Part shown: piece after piece, positions 33,194-42,051 of the stretch
How positions within the stretch are numbered: the first letter of the stretch is position 1
Layout: every line of letters begins with the position of its first letter
DNA from: CAYWCV01 sp964629885
GTDB lineage: Bacteria > Bacteroidota > Rhodothermia > Balneolales > CAYWCV01
DNA: 64,000 nucleotides
Direction: 5' to 3'
Assembly: GCA_964629885.1 (NCBI GenBank)
Contig: CAZVRJ010000009.1
Coordinates: forward strand, 1 to 64,000
Translations under genes and position numbers: made by a program
Notes under the pieces: model-generated
Told to the model about the DNA's origin: nothing
Databases searched by the model: none
The model's input: only the letters and a program-made list of their open reading frames with translations

Positions 33194-34311
33194 AATCTTT
33201 TGTGACTTCTGTGGTGGTCGTTTTGTTTTTGTTGCAGTCTAATCCTCTACTGGCTCAGACAAGCCCTAACTATGAAGATGACACTCGCTATCTCTTTGAA
33301 ATGGCACGTTGGGAAGCCTTGGCAAAACTGTCGGAACGTGCTTTGGCAGATGGATTCGTTACCTATGCCGTACGTTATCGTTACTCGGTTGCATTGCTCG
33401 AGACTGGGCGGTGGAACGATGCGGAAGGTGCGCTTAAAAAGACCATCGATTTGAATCCATTCGATAAGGATGCACGAGAACTGCTTCGAAATTTGTACCT
33501 AAATACGGGTCGCACAAATGAAGCCGACCTCCTTCGGCGGGTCGATTTCCTACGTATGGTCGCAGTAGAGTATGGTCAGAAGATTAGCGATGTTGAGGAT
33601 GTGGGGAGGCTAGACTATGCCGATTTGAGCATCAGGCACCGCTTTATGAAGGGATCGACATTGACATGGTCGGCAGGTGGATTACAGCAAAGTGTTTACT
33701 GGGGCGACATCAGTCAAGCTCAGGGTTATATAAGATATGATCAGGCATTCCGTGGAAATTTGGCACTTACAGGTGGTTTTACCATACTTGACTACAAGTA
33801 CAAGGTATTGTTGGGTGATGTCGATGATGGTGATATAGCTAAAGTTGCTTCACTAGAAGTAGGGAAAAGGTTCCCTCACTTGGGACTATCGGCCCAATTC
33901 TCGGTTAATGACCTTTATGATCAAGTCAACAAACAAGCCGGAATCAAGTTAGACATGTATCCGGGAAAATGGGCATCATGGAAGGTTACGGTAAACCCGT
34001 TCGTGGTCAACAACGAGGTTGAAACAAAGCGTGGTGTTGCAGCATCGATTCACTGGTACAGTGTTGAGAATACCGAAGTAGCTATATCGGGGTATTCAAG
34101 CGATGCATACAATACGGTAGAAGACGCAGGATACATAGTCAACAATAGCCTCGACCGTACCCGCTATCGAACGGGAATATATTTACAACGAAACATTTTC
34201 GACCATCTTCCTTTTTTTATGTTGGTTCAATATGAACGCAGGGAAGAGCGTTTTTTCAGTTTCACCTATAACACAGTAAGTTGGTTCGCCGGATTAAAAT
34301 ATACGTTATGA
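33190..34311 (+). CDS. TPR and beta-barrel outer-membrane protein (YaiO-like)
   Basis: 373 residues with a signal peptide (SVVVVLFLLQSNPLLAQ). Residues 30-120 contain two or three TPR helices (ARWEALAKLSERALADGF, SVALLETGRWNDAEGALKKTIDLNPFD). Residues 125-373 form a beta-barrel of amphipathic strands ending WFAGLKYTL. This TPR-plus-barrel layout matches YaiO-family outer-membrane proteins of Bacteroidota. Coupled on both sides by ATGA overlaps. Role in this operon unknown; it may export or import the operon's product. Confidence 0.75.
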   Translation: MKSFVTSVVVVLFLLQSNPLLAQTSPNYEDDTRYLFEMARWEALAKLSERALADGFVTYAVRYRYSVALLETGRWNDAEGALKKTIDLNPFDKDARELLRNLYLNTGRTNEADLLRRVDFLRMVAVEYGQKISDVEDVGRLDYADLSIRHRFMKGSTLTWSAGGLQQSVYWGDISQAQGYIRYDQAFRGNLALTGGFTILDYKYKVLLGDVDDGDIAKVASLEVGKRFPHLGLSAQFSVNDLYDQVNKQAGIKLDMYPGKWASWKVTVNPFVVNNEVETKRGVAASIHWYSVENTEVAISGYSSDAYNTVEDAGYIVNNSLDRTRYRTGIYLQRNIFDHLPFFMLVQYERREERFFSFTYNTVSWFAGLKYTL

Positions 34312-34910
34312 AACACATCTGTTTGACCATTTTATTGGCAATTAGCATACCAACGCTGGTTTCGGCTCAAAATCTACAATCGGCTTGGGAGCAATCCTAT
34401 ACAGCTGAGGCCGCTGGCGATTATGCAAAGGCCATCCAAGTTCTCAATCGTCCTGGCGACAAAAGTTACATGACGTTGCTACGTCTTGGATACCTGAATT
34501 ACCTTGCTGGCAAGCACGTCGAGTCAATGCGCCTTTACCAACAGTGCATTAACTTGATGCCATATGCCATAGAGCCACGATTAGGCTATGTGAACCCTGC
34601 TGCCGCAGTTAACAATTGGGCCGATGTACGGAAACAGTATGAGGAAATACTTAAGATTGACCCCAAGCAGACCTTAGTGCTCTATCGTATGGGACTGATC
34701 CACTACAATTTGGGCGAATACCCAAAGGCGCTGGGCTATTTCGAGAAGGTTGCCAACTTGTACCCAGCTGACTACGACACACTGCTGATGTATGCATGGA
34801 CTCAATTGCAACTCGGCAAAAAGAATGAGGCCAAAGTTTTGTTCGAAAAAGTACTGCTAGTCAGCCCCGGAAACGAATCCGCTCTCCAAGGATTAGGATT
34901 GATCCGCTGA
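34308..34910 (+). CDS. Exported TPR-repeat protein
   Basis: 200 residues from the ATG in the ATGA overlap with the preceding gene (MKHICLTILLAISIPTLVSAQ is the signal peptide). The rest is five or so tetratricopeptide-like repeats, for example AAGDYAKAIQVLNRP, AGKHVESMRLYQQCINLMPY, NWADVRKQYEEILKIDPKQT and LGEYPKALGYFEKVANLYPA. It is the last gene of the operon. It probably serves as a periplasmic scaffold beside the YaiO-like barrel. Confidence 0.8.
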   Translation: MKHICLTILLAISIPTLVSAQNLQSAWEQSYTAEAAGDYAKAIQVLNRPGDKSYMTLLRLGYLNYLAGKHVESMRLYQQCINLMPYAIEPRLGYVNPAAAVNNWADVRKQYEEILKIDPKQTLVLYRMGLIHYNLGEYPKALGYFEKVANLYPADYDTLLMYAWTQLQLGKKNEAKVLFEKVLLVSPGNESALQGLGLIR

Positions 34911-34928
34911 TCAACGCACAGCCCTCCT

Positions 34929-34952
34929 CGATCTTATGATCTTCAAGATCGA
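34929..34952. terminator. Weak hairpin between convergent genes
   Basis: CGATCTT, a nine-base loop and AAGATCG lie in the 69-base gap between the TPR gene and the convergent lipoprotein gene. No T-run follows, so its use as a terminator is doubtful. Confidence 0.3.
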
Positions 34953-34979
34953 ACAGATCCGCGCTCATATAATCAGCGG

Positions 34980-35789
34980 TCAAATGGAGTCCGGTTTTAG
35001 CACTAGCTCGAGGCTATGAGTTTCGATCATGTCATCCATCCACTTCTTGAAGCCAATAGGTACTCGATCTAGTGGTCCTGTGTGCATAAGCTTGTTGTCT
35101 TTAACGTAGGCTATCCAAACTTGGCCTGTTTGACTGTTAACTGCAATACTGCTAGCCAATGAGCCACGTAAGCCTCTGACGTAGTACTCGGTTACCTCCG
35201 ATAAACCGTCTCCGGCATCAATGCTGCTCTCCAAATGAAGGGATGCCGCGAAGATGTCGAAATCAGATCCAGCCTTGAGTTGGATTTCTCGTGTCACATC
35301 CACGCCGAAGCGTTCTTCGAGTGCCGCCAGCGCAAGGGTTTCGTCTGGTGTCCAATTTCGGTCATAGACCCCGAGAAAGGTAACTCCAACGCCACCGTAG
35401 CCAGAGCATCCTTCTTGTTCGATGCGAATGGACCCCTCAATGCTTCCATCGAACAGAAGAACACAGTTGCCATATTCCTCCGATTCTGTTCGGAAGGAAG
35501 CACGAGTGCCGTCCACAGTCAAGAAGCCGTCGATTTCGCCGGTGTGGGCACCCGATAGACCTGTTATGGAAAACTGGACCCTTTCTGGCGAAATTGGCTC
35601 TAGAATGAGGGTAGATCTGGCCCCCAGTGTGTTTCTGTACCAAGTACCGCTAAGTTTGCCAGCATAGTGGTTATGGCTATCGATATACTTTGCGGAGTCT
35701 GGGGGCGTTAATTCACCAGATGGGTTCTGTGCCCTGTTGCAAGACACTACGAGGCACAGAAGAAGTAAAATGCAGTTGGTTTTGCTCAT
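34980..35789 (-). CDS. Predicted lipoprotein of unknown function
   Basis: 269 residues starting MSKTNCILLLLCLVVSCNRAQ, whose LVVSC is a signal peptidase II lipobox. The mature protein has an N-terminal beta-rich segment (LSGTWYRNTLGARSTLILEPISPERVQFSITGL, a lipocalin-like opening) and a TFLGVYDRNW turn. The C-terminal half is alpha/beta (WTPDETLALAALEERFGVDV). I do not recognise a family. A start at 35819 would put ten extra residues ahead of the lipoprotein signal. It is divergent from the YceI gene. Confidence 0.65.
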   Translation of the reverse strand: MSKTNCILLLLCLVVSCNRAQNPSGELTPPDSAKYIDSHNHYAGKLSGTWYRNTLGARSTLILEPISPERVQFSITGLSGAHTGEIDGFLTVDGTRASFRTESEEYGNCVLLFDGSIEGSIRIEQEGCSGYGGVGVTFLGVYDRNWTPDETLALAALEERFGVDVTREIQLKAGSDFDIFAASLHLESSIDAGDGLSEVTEYYVRGLRGSLASSIAVNSQTGQVWIAYVKDNKLMHTGPLDRVPIGFKKWMDDMIETHSLELVLKPDSI

Positions 35790-35894
35790 GATGACAACAA
35801 ACATATGGAAACATGACATAAATCATATTGCGGAGTAGTTACGCATATTAACTTGTTTAAGCTTTCAAGTACTAATGGATTGGTTATGACAAAC

Positions 35895-36461
35895 ATGAAA
35901 AAATTCTCTGCGATTCTCGCAATACTCACAATATCGGTGGTTTCTGTAACATTTGCACAAACCTCCTACGTAATGTCGAATGGCACGGAACTTATGGTTT
36001 CGGGGACATCAACTCTGCACGACTGGGAGATGAAGTCAGCGAAAGGAACCGGCCAGGCAGTCGTTACGATCGAAAATGGAACCCTCAAAGGTATCCAGTC
36101 ATTGTCGGTGAATCTAGTGGCTGAAACCCTCGAAAGTGGGAAGAGCCAAATGGACCGCAATGCTTATAAGGCCCTCAAGACAGACAAGAACCCACAGATC
36201 AAGTATGTACTGAAGGATATCAAGCCCGGCCAAGGAAACACTTGGACGGCAACTGGCGACGTAACCATCGCCGGCGTTACAAAAACCATGACAATGCCTG
36301 TAACTGTGAATCAGCAGGGCAATGTTCTGGAATTCTCGGGATCAATCGCAACCAAATTGACAGAATTCAAGATCGATCCACCGACAGCTATGCTAGGTAC
36401 AATTAAGACCGGCAATGATGTCAAGCTCTCGTTCTCTGCCAAATTCAACCCATCAAAATAG
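35895..36461 (+). CDS. YceI-family periplasmic protein (first copy)
   Basis: 188 residues with a signal peptide (FSAILAILTISVVSVTFAQ). The YceI lipocalin-like barrel is clear: LMVSGTSTLHDWEMKSAKGTG opens it, then LVAETLESGKSQMDRNAYKALKTDKNPQIKYVL split by the family's D-R-N-A turn, and GDVTIAGVTKTMTMPVTV. Members bind polyisoprenoids. The gene touches the next one (a GTG at 36461 is possible for that gene, the ATG at 36470 more likely). Confidence 0.88.
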   Translation: MKKFSAILAILTISVVSVTFAQTSYVMSNGTELMVSGTSTLHDWEMKSAKGTGQAVVTIENGTLKGIQSLSVNLVAETLESGKSQMDRNAYKALKTDKNPQIKYVLKDIKPGQGNTWTATGDVTIAGVTKTMTMPVTVNQQGNVLEFSGSIATKLTEFKIDPPTAMLGTIKTGNDVKLSFSAKFNPSK

Positions 36462-36469
36462 TGTCTACC

Positions 36470-37759
36470 ATGAATACAATCATTCGCGCTCTCATAGTTG
36501 CTCTTATACTGCCATTGGCAGCAGCTGCTCAACTTACCCCCGATGTTCAGTTTTGGCGCCCAAACGACAAAAGAGGCATCAATACCTTTGAAACCACCAA
36601 AAAGGATACTGTCAAATTCGAAGGTATCAAAACTCGTGTCGGTGGAGCGTTCACTCAACAGTTCCAGGGTCTTAGCCACGAAAACGGCGCAGACGCCCGT
36701 CTAGTTAACAACGTTAATCAAAACCAACTTATCGAGATTGGCAACGGATTCAACCTCGCAACTGCAAACCTTGTATTTGACGTGACATTGGCCGATGGTG
36801 TTCGTTTGAACTTGATTGCCTACTTGTCATCCCGCCACCACCCTGAGACTTGGGTCAAAGGTGGCTATGTGCAGGTCGACAAGATTCCTTTCATCGACAA
36901 TGAGGCCGTAGACAAGCTGATGGAGAATGTGACGATCAAAGTGGGTCACATGGAAATCAACTACGGTGATGCTCACTTCCGCCGCACAGACAACGGCAAC
37001 GCCATGTACAACCCATTTGTGGGCAATTTGATTATGGATGCCTTCACAACGGAGATCGGAGCTGAAGTGTACTTCCAGAAGAATGGATTCCTTGGTATGA
37101 TAGCTGCCAGCGGTGGTGAAATCCAAGGTGGCATTACCCGTCCAAAAGACCGCGAGCCAGTAATTTATGGTAAGCTTGGATATGACAAGCAAATAAACGA
37201 CCAAGTGCGACTACGTCTCACAGGATCTATCTACACAACTCCTGGCTCAGCACGTAATACCTTGTGGGCAGGCGACCGTGCCGGTTCCCGCTACTACCTA
37301 GTAATGGAGAACACTGCTGCAACAACCGCAGCCCAGTTCACCTCTGGCCGCTTGGCTACAAACCAAACCGACAATGTCACAGCCATGGTTTTGAATCCAT
37401 TTGTAAAGTTCGGTGGACTTGAGCTCTTTGGTAACTTCGAGCAATCGAAGGGCAAAACCCTTGCAGAGACCGAAGACCGCACCTTCAACCAAATGGCAAT
37501 CGATGGCGTGTATCGCTTCGGTGCCAGTGAGAACTTCTTCGTAGGCGCACGTTACAACACCGTAAAAGGACGCTTGTCTGGCTACACCGAAGATGTGACC
37601 ATCGACCGTATCCAAATTGGTGCCGGCTGGTTTGCTACGAAAAACATCCTCACCAAGATTGAGTATGTTAACCAGGAATACAAAGATTTCCGCTCGAACG
37701 ACATCCGCCACAAAGGTAAATTCAATGGCGTGATGATCGAAGGCGTAATCGCATTCTAA
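36470..37759 (+). CDS. Predicted outer-membrane porin
   Basis: 429 residues with a signal peptide (IIRALIVALILPLAAAAQ). The remainder reads as beta strands and turns and ends in a phenylalanine strand (FNGVMIEGVIAF). Segments such as KVGHMEINYGDAHFRRTDNGNAMYNPFVGN and FEQSKGKTLAETEDRTFNQ resemble carbohydrate- or O/P-type porin-like barrels without a clear named family. Two YceI genes flank it closely (8-base gaps), so the three likely form one operon. Substrate unknown. Confidence 0.65.
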   Translation: MNTIIRALIVALILPLAAAAQLTPDVQFWRPNDKRGINTFETTKKDTVKFEGIKTRVGGAFTQQFQGLSHENGADARLVNNVNQNQLIEIGNGFNLATANLVFDVTLADGVRLNLIAYLSSRHHPETWVKGGYVQVDKIPFIDNEAVDKLMENVTIKVGHMEINYGDAHFRRTDNGNAMYNPFVGNLIMDAFTTEIGAEVYFQKNGFLGMIAASGGEIQGGITRPKDREPVIYGKLGYDKQINDQVRLRLTGSIYTTPGSARNTLWAGDRAGSRYYLVMENTAATTAAQFTSGRLATNQTDNVTAMVLNPFVKFGGLELFGNFEQSKGKTLAETEDRTFNQMAIDGVYRFGASENFFVGARYNTVKGRLSGYTEDVTIDRIQIGAGWFATKNILTKIEYVNQEYKDFRSNDIRHKGKFNGVMIEGVIAF

Positions 37760-37767
37760 ATGACATC

Positions 37768-38319
37768 ATGATTCACATTCTCAATATCGTACTTCTTTTC
37801 CTTTTTGCCCTCCAGATCGATCCCGCAGGAAAAGCCAATTTGGTGATCAAGGGTCAACGGGTGGTGGTCAGCGGGCAGACTTCGGTCGGGGGATTCAAGT
37901 GCGTGTTTGAGAATGAATTCACAGGAGAGACGGTAGCGGTTCAGGGTGGCTCCCAAAACGGGGCCACCCTGCTCCTTTTATCCATACCCGTCAAAGAGTT
38001 CGGCTGTGGGAATTTCTTACTGAACCGTGATTTCCAAAAGACCCTAAAAGTATCTGAGCACCCAATGATCGTCGTTGACGTCATTAGTTTGATGTTCAAC
38101 GGCAAAGAATACTTGGGACGAATAGATTTGACGGTGGCTGGCCTGCGTAAGAGCCTCGAAAACGTGAAGTTCCGAAACCACACCGACCGCAAAGACAATA
38201 TGCTCAGGGCCGACATCAAACTGAAGATGTCGGAGTGGGGTTTAACCCCACCATCGAGATTTGGCGGACTTATAACCGTCGATGAGGACCTGCAGATCGT
38301 GGTAGATCTGATCCTGTAG
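37768..38319 (+). CDS. YceI-like periplasmic protein (second copy)
   Basis: 183 residues with a hydrophobic N-terminus (ILNIVLLFLFALQ). It has the YceI pattern in weaker form: VVVSGQTSVGGFKCVFEN, LLNRDFQKTLKVSEHPMIVVDV, and GRIDLTVAGLRKSLENVKF. Two Cys (FKCVF, FGCGN) are extra to the first copy. It ends the porin operon. The divergence from copy one suggests a different ligand or partner. Confidence 0.78.
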   Translation: MIHILNIVLLFLFALQIDPAGKANLVIKGQRVVVSGQTSVGGFKCVFENEFTGETVAVQGGSQNGATLLLLSIPVKEFGCGNFLLNRDFQKTLKVSEHPMIVVDVISLMFNGKEYLGRIDLTVAGLRKSLENVKFRNHTDRKDNMLRADIKLKMSEWGLTPPSRFGGLITVDEDLQIVVDLIL

Positions 38320-38397
38320 ATCTCGGTGAATTTTCTCAGAGACAAGTTGGATTACTTGCTCTATGAGATCCCGATTCGTCAGAAGCTTCAAGAACGA

Positions 38398-39153
38398 TTA
38401 TCGTGCCATGAATCCGCCATCGACGAGCATGATGGCTCCAATAGTGCTGGCCGACTCATCTGATGCTAAGTAGGCAGCCATGGCTGCGACCTCCGAGGGT
38501 TCCACTAAACGTCCGTGTGCTTGGCGGTCTCGCATCTTTTGGCGGGCTGCCTCTGGGTCGGGCAATGTCGATGTAATCCGCTGCACCCACGGCGTATTGA
38601 CGGTACCGGGTGCGATGGCATTGATGCGGATCCCCTCCATGGCATGATCGATCGCTGCTGCTTTCGTTAAAGTTGCGACACCACCCTTAGCCGCACAATA
38701 AGCCGCGCGGTCGTAGAGTCCGGCGAGCCCACCGATGCTGCTCATATTGATGATGCTGCCAGAACCTTGACGCCGCATGTGTGGAACGGCGTATTTCATA
38801 CCCAAAAAGACACCTTTGAGATTCACCGCAATCACCCGGTCGAAATCCTCTTCGGATGTGTCGATAACATTGGCTGCCACACCTAAACCTGCGTTGTTCA
38901 CCAAAACGTCGATCTTGCCAAATCGACTCACGGTTTCGTCGATCATATGCTTGACCGAATCAAACGAAGTTACATCGACATGCCAAGCATTTGCATGTTC
39001 ACCAAGTCGTTTAGCCTCAATTTCAGCCTGCTCCATGTTTAAGTCGGAAATAACTACCGTGGCACCTTCGGCCAAAAAGCGCTCAGCTATGGCAAGCCCA
39101 ATTCCGTTTGCCGCGCCGGTAATAACGCAGACTTTTCCTTCAAGTCGGTTCAT
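38398..39153 (-). CDS. Short-chain dehydrogenase, likely sugar-acid dehydrogenase
   Basis: 251 residues of classical SDR type: TGAANGIG cofactor loop, DLNM (Asp after strand 2, favouring NAD), NNAGLG, NMSSIGG with catalytic Ser, YCAAK with Tyr-x-x-x-Lys, and a C-terminal IMLVDGGFMAR. It overlaps the FAH hydrolase by ATGA. In the L-fucose-type oxidation route the same pairing is a 2-keto-3-deoxy-sugar-acid dehydrogenase followed by a diketo-acid hydrolase, which fits here. The exact substrate is inferred. Confidence 0.88.
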   Translation of the reverse strand: MNRLEGKVCVITGAANGIGLAIAERFLAEGATVVISDLNMEQAEIEAKRLGEHANAWHVDVTSFDSVKHMIDETVSRFGKIDVLVNNAGLGVAANVIDTSEEDFDRVIAVNLKGVFLGMKYAVPHMRRQGSGSIINMSSIGGLAGLYDRAAYCAAKGGVATLTKAAAIDHAMEGIRINAIAPGTVNTPWVQRITSTLPDPEAARQKMRDRQAHGRLVEPSEVAAMAAYLASDESASTIGAIMLVDGGFMAR

Positions 39154-39992
39154 GCAGATATAATTGGGTTGTTCAACTCACCGATGTTTTCGATCCAAGT
39201 GCGCATTATGTCGCCAGGACGCAGGTAAATGGGTGGTTTCCGGCTGAATCCAACACCAGCGGGAGTGCCTGTGGCAATGATGTCGCCGGGGTGCAGGGTG
39301 AACGATTTCGAGAGTTCGCTAACCAGCACGGCCACGCCAAAGATCATGTTGTGGGTCGTATCGTTTTGAAGATCCATTCCGTTTACTTGGCAACCCAATT
39401 TGAGGGCTTGAGGATCAGGGATTTCGTCGGCTGTGACAATGATGGGTCCCATCGGACAAAACGTATCCAACGACTTACCACGAACCCATTGCTTGTCGGC
39501 GAATTGGATATCCCTTGCCGATACATCGTTGATTATGGTGTATCCAAAAACATGGTTTAAAGCATCACTTAAGCTCACGTTCTGAGCTGTCTTGCCGATA
39601 ACAATTCCCAACTCTACCTCATAGTCAACTTCGCTTGTGAGTCCTTCGGGAATTCTAACTGGGTCGGTTGGACCAGTGATACTACTATTGAACTTGGTAA
39701 ACAATAGTGGAGACTTAGGGAGCTCCATTTTTGACTCGGCTGCATGGTCAACATAGTTTAGGCCGATGGCTATCAACTTACCTGGGTTATAATAGGGTGC
39801 GTCGAATGCCGATGGATCTGGCATAGGATCGGGAGTGACGCCATGTGATGCTGTTTGAATCAAGTGGAGTTCATACGAATCCGATTGAATCAATTCGAGT
39901 AAAGAGCCGGAATAACCTAGTCTTGAGAGTGGGCTCACCCCGTTGTGATGAACAAGCACCGGGGTTTTATCTTTAAGAGTCGCGAAACGCAT
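39150..39992 (-). CDS. FAH-family diketo-acid hydrolase
   Basis: 280 residues of the fumarylacetoacetate hydrolase family. Metal ligands lie in SEVDYEVELGIVIGK (two Glu), INDVSARD (Asp); GKSLDTFCPMGP is the usual acyl-binding loop and TGTPAGVG closes the site. The N-terminal 60 residues are a typical small FAH lid. The SDR gene partner and cluster context point to cleavage of 2,4-diketo-3-deoxy sugar acids to pyruvate and a hydroxy acid; ureidoglycolate lyase-like use is an alternative. Confidence 0.88.
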   Translation of the reverse strand: MRFATLKDKTPVLVHHNGVSPLSRLGYSGSLLELIQSDSYELHLIQTASHGVTPDPMPDPSAFDAPYYNPGKLIAIGLNYVDHAAESKMELPKSPLLFTKFNSSITGPTDPVRIPEGLTSEVDYEVELGIVIGKTAQNVSLSDALNHVFGYTIINDVSARDIQFADKQWVRGKSLDTFCPMGPIIVTADEIPDPQALKLGCQVNGMDLQNDTTHNMIFGVAVLVSELSKSFTLHPGDIIATGTPAGVGFSRKPPIYLRPGDIMRTWIENIGELNNPIISA

Positions 39993-40067
39993 ATAAGTTG
40001 TAGAGTTGTAGTGTGGTAGAGTGGATTTTTAGTTTATGGTCCATAGTCCCCGATCCCTGATCCCTAA
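39993..40067. repeat. Spacer with shared repeat words
   Basis: TTGTAGAGTTGTAGTGTGGTAGAGTGG (words split by variation) occupies 39998-40023 and CCCCGATCCCTGATCCC lies near 40049-40065. The latter is the complement of the GGGATCAGGGATCGGGG-type word in the hisD-hisCB spacer. It separates the mutarotase and FAH genes inside one operon. Confidence 0.65.
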
Positions 40068-41042
40068 TCAAAGTCCAAACCGAAATCCAAAAGCATAGCG
40101 AATGCGAATGGATGCATCGGGCCTAAGTTCGATAGATGTAGGATATCCTTGATCCGACAGAGGATTCGGTTCTATCGATGCCTTATGCCCAAGATGGAAG
40201 TAGGAGCAGCACTCCTCGATCCCAAGCACGCCTGTATGCCTGCCGTTCCATGGGGTATAATCTCTGCCGCCGTTGCTCATCCAAAGGGTGGTACCTGGCA
40301 GCGTTTTGACATCCTTTTCGGCGAAGAACATCCAATCTTCTTCCCTACAGACCGCGGTAACCCATCCTTTTTCCAAATCGCGCCGCGACCGCAACATTAC
40401 GATGTCTTCGTGCCGCTCCAGAGTTGGATAAACACTCAGGTCTGTAGCGGTTCCATCGGCAAGCGGTGCTTCTTCGAGCCGTTTGAACGACTTGTTGTAC
40501 GCAAGTAAAGATCGACCAATACTGGTGTCTGGCTCAACAGCGGAGGGAGGGGTTCCAATCCATTCGTATGGTGAGAATTTGAGCTCTATCGGTGAAGTTA
40601 CTTTTAACATCAGGTGATGTGCAATAGGAAGCCGTCCACTTCCACCCTCAATGACATGTTCTTGGTAGACCATCGTTTCGCCTGGTTCTAGCCACACATG
40701 CTTGTGAACCGTTGCTCCATTTACTCTGCCGTCGAGTATCCAATGGCCGGCATCTTCACGGGCTTCGACCGTAATCCATCGCCGGTTGGCGGTGGCGCCA
40801 TGTGGACGATCTTCAAATGGGTCGTCATCTGCTGCGCCGAATGGTGCGCAGAAAAAGTCGCCACGCAGATGTGCCAGCATTGGGGGGATGTCGTCGGGTA
40901 GTTGCTCACCAATCCATGGGGCTACATGTAGCGGTGCTTTGTTTCCGTCGATTTCCAAGTCGGATATATAGCCTCCTTGAAGATACAATCGCACACTGAC
41001 CCTGTCTGATTTTAATTCTCTGAAATCGTTGGCTGCATTCAT
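40068..41042 (-). CDS. Aldose-1-epimerase/mutarotase-like protein
   Basis: 324 residues of the galactose-mutarotase-like beta-sandwich superfamily. The fold is suggested by RLYLQGGYISDLEIDGNKAPL, LAHLRGDFFCAPFG, GATVHKHVWLEPGE, YQEHVIEGG and the EECCSYFHLG segment near the end. Catalytic His/Glu assignments are not secure. It starts at ATG 41042, overlapping the upstream gene by ATGA. In a sugar-oxidation operon a mutarotase would supply the anomer needed by the dehydrogenase; this role is inferred. The nearest named family may be DUF4432-like. Confidence 0.65.
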   Translation of the reverse strand: MNAANDFRELKSDRVSVRLYLQGGYISDLEIDGNKAPLHVAPWIGEQLPDDIPPMLAHLRGDFFCAPFGAADDDPFEDRPHGATANRRWITVEAREDAGHWILDGRVNGATVHKHVWLEPGETMVYQEHVIEGGSGRLPIAHHLMLKVTSPIELKFSPYEWIGTPPSAVEPDTSIGRSLLAYNKSFKRLEEAPLADGTATDLSVYPTLERHEDIVMLRSRRDLEKGWVTAVCREEDWMFFAEKDVKTLPGTTLWMSNGGRDYTPWNGRHTGVLGIEECCSYFHLGHKASIEPNPLSDQGYPTSIELRPDASIRIRYAFGFRFGL

Positions 41043-41938
41043 GAGACTGCCCACCATTTACCGTCGACATGCCGCACGTAGCCGGCCGTTTCCATTTCAT
41101 GGAGTTGTACTTGGAGCATGGCGTAACCGCGGAATTCGAGTTGACGATCCATGCGAGCACAGACAGTCTTCCAAAGGGTTGTGAAGTCAACGCCATTTGC
41201 TGCTTCAAGAGTAGTTTCGGCGATCTTATCGATGAATCTACGGGTTTCATGCACCGCTATTAATGCTTGTTCGGCATTCATTGGGTCGTGGTGTGCTGCA
41301 AACACCATCTCAACTGATCCTTCGTTGATCATGCGATCAATTTTGTCAAGACTGGATTGAAACCCTCTAGCCGTCTGAAATCCGTGAAAAAAGGGAGTTT
41401 TTAGAGCGAGGAGCAAATCTCCCATAAACAAGCTCTTTGATTGGGATTCATGAAATGCAACCTCCTCCAATTTGTGCCCTGGTACAGCGATGGTATGAAG
41501 CTCGATGCCGTCGCCCAACCGGAACACGTCGCCATCTCTGATCAAAATGTCGACATGGACTTCTTGGTCCATCACGCCATTTACGTCGTCGCGCTGGTCG
41601 GGAGTGTATTCGAGTGTCTTGTCTGGTAGGCAAAACTCTTGGTAGTGTGCCTCGTAATCTTCGATCCACCGAAGAGCCCCTGACGCAGCAAAAAGAGCCC
41701 CTGTCTTTTGTTTGACGGCATAGTTACATCCGATGTGGTCGGCATGCGCGTGCGTTATAAGTACCAGCCTCGGATTCCCTGCCCTATCGCACAGATCGAG
41801 AATATCATCTTTCATCTGCACAATGCCTGTGTCGATGAGGACGCTGTATTCCGGACCTTGTACAGCATAAACATGCAGTGGCACCCCAGGTATCAAAACC
41901 CGACCAGTAGTATGAATCTTAACCCCAGATTTTCCCAT
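41039..41938 (-). CDS. MBL-fold metallohydrolase, possible sugar lactonase
   Basis: 299 residues with the metallo-beta-lactamase zinc motif THAHADHIG, a later His in VPGHKLEEV, the Asp in LFMGDLLLAL and His in FAAHHDPMNAE, all the metal positions of the fold. The C-terminal helical region (about 225-299) is an added recognition domain. Position between a dehydratase and a mutarotase in a sugar-acid operon suggests lactone hydrolysis, but MBL enzymes are diverse and this is inference. Confidence 0.85.
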   Translation of the reverse strand: MGKSGVKIHTTGRVLIPGVPLHVYAVQGPEYSVLIDTGIVQMKDDILDLCDRAGNPRLVLITHAHADHIGCNYAVKQKTGALFAASGALRWIEDYEAHYQEFCLPDKTLEYTPDQRDDVNGVMDQEVHVDILIRDGDVFRLGDGIELHTIAVPGHKLEEVAFHESQSKSLFMGDLLLALKTPFFHGFQTARGFQSSLDKIDRMINEGSVEMVFAAHHDPMNAEQALIAVHETRRFIDKIAETTLEAANGVDFTTLWKTVCARMDRQLEFRGYAMLQVQLHEMETAGYVRHVDGKWWAVS

Positions 41939-41999
41939 ATGTAGCCGTCCTTAATCTATTTACCTAGTTTGCGCATTTGAATCATTGAACATCACTGAA

Positions 42000-42051
42000 A
42001 GATAATGACTGATAATGACTGATAATCATTGATAATGATTGTTACTGTTTG
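42000..42051. repeat. GATAATGACT tandem repeats upstream of the MBL gene
   Basis: Ten-base units GATAATGACT (about 3), then GATAATCATT and GATAATGATT, then GTTACTGTTTGTTACC. The block lies between the dehydratase and MBL genes. Its style matches the AATCATGAAC array upstream of hisIE. Confidence 0.8.

Noticed and set aside
28125..34910. Genomic island inserted at tRNA-Ser
   Set aside because: No integrase gene and no direct repeat of the tRNA 3' end were seen downstream, so integration at this tRNA is not supported.
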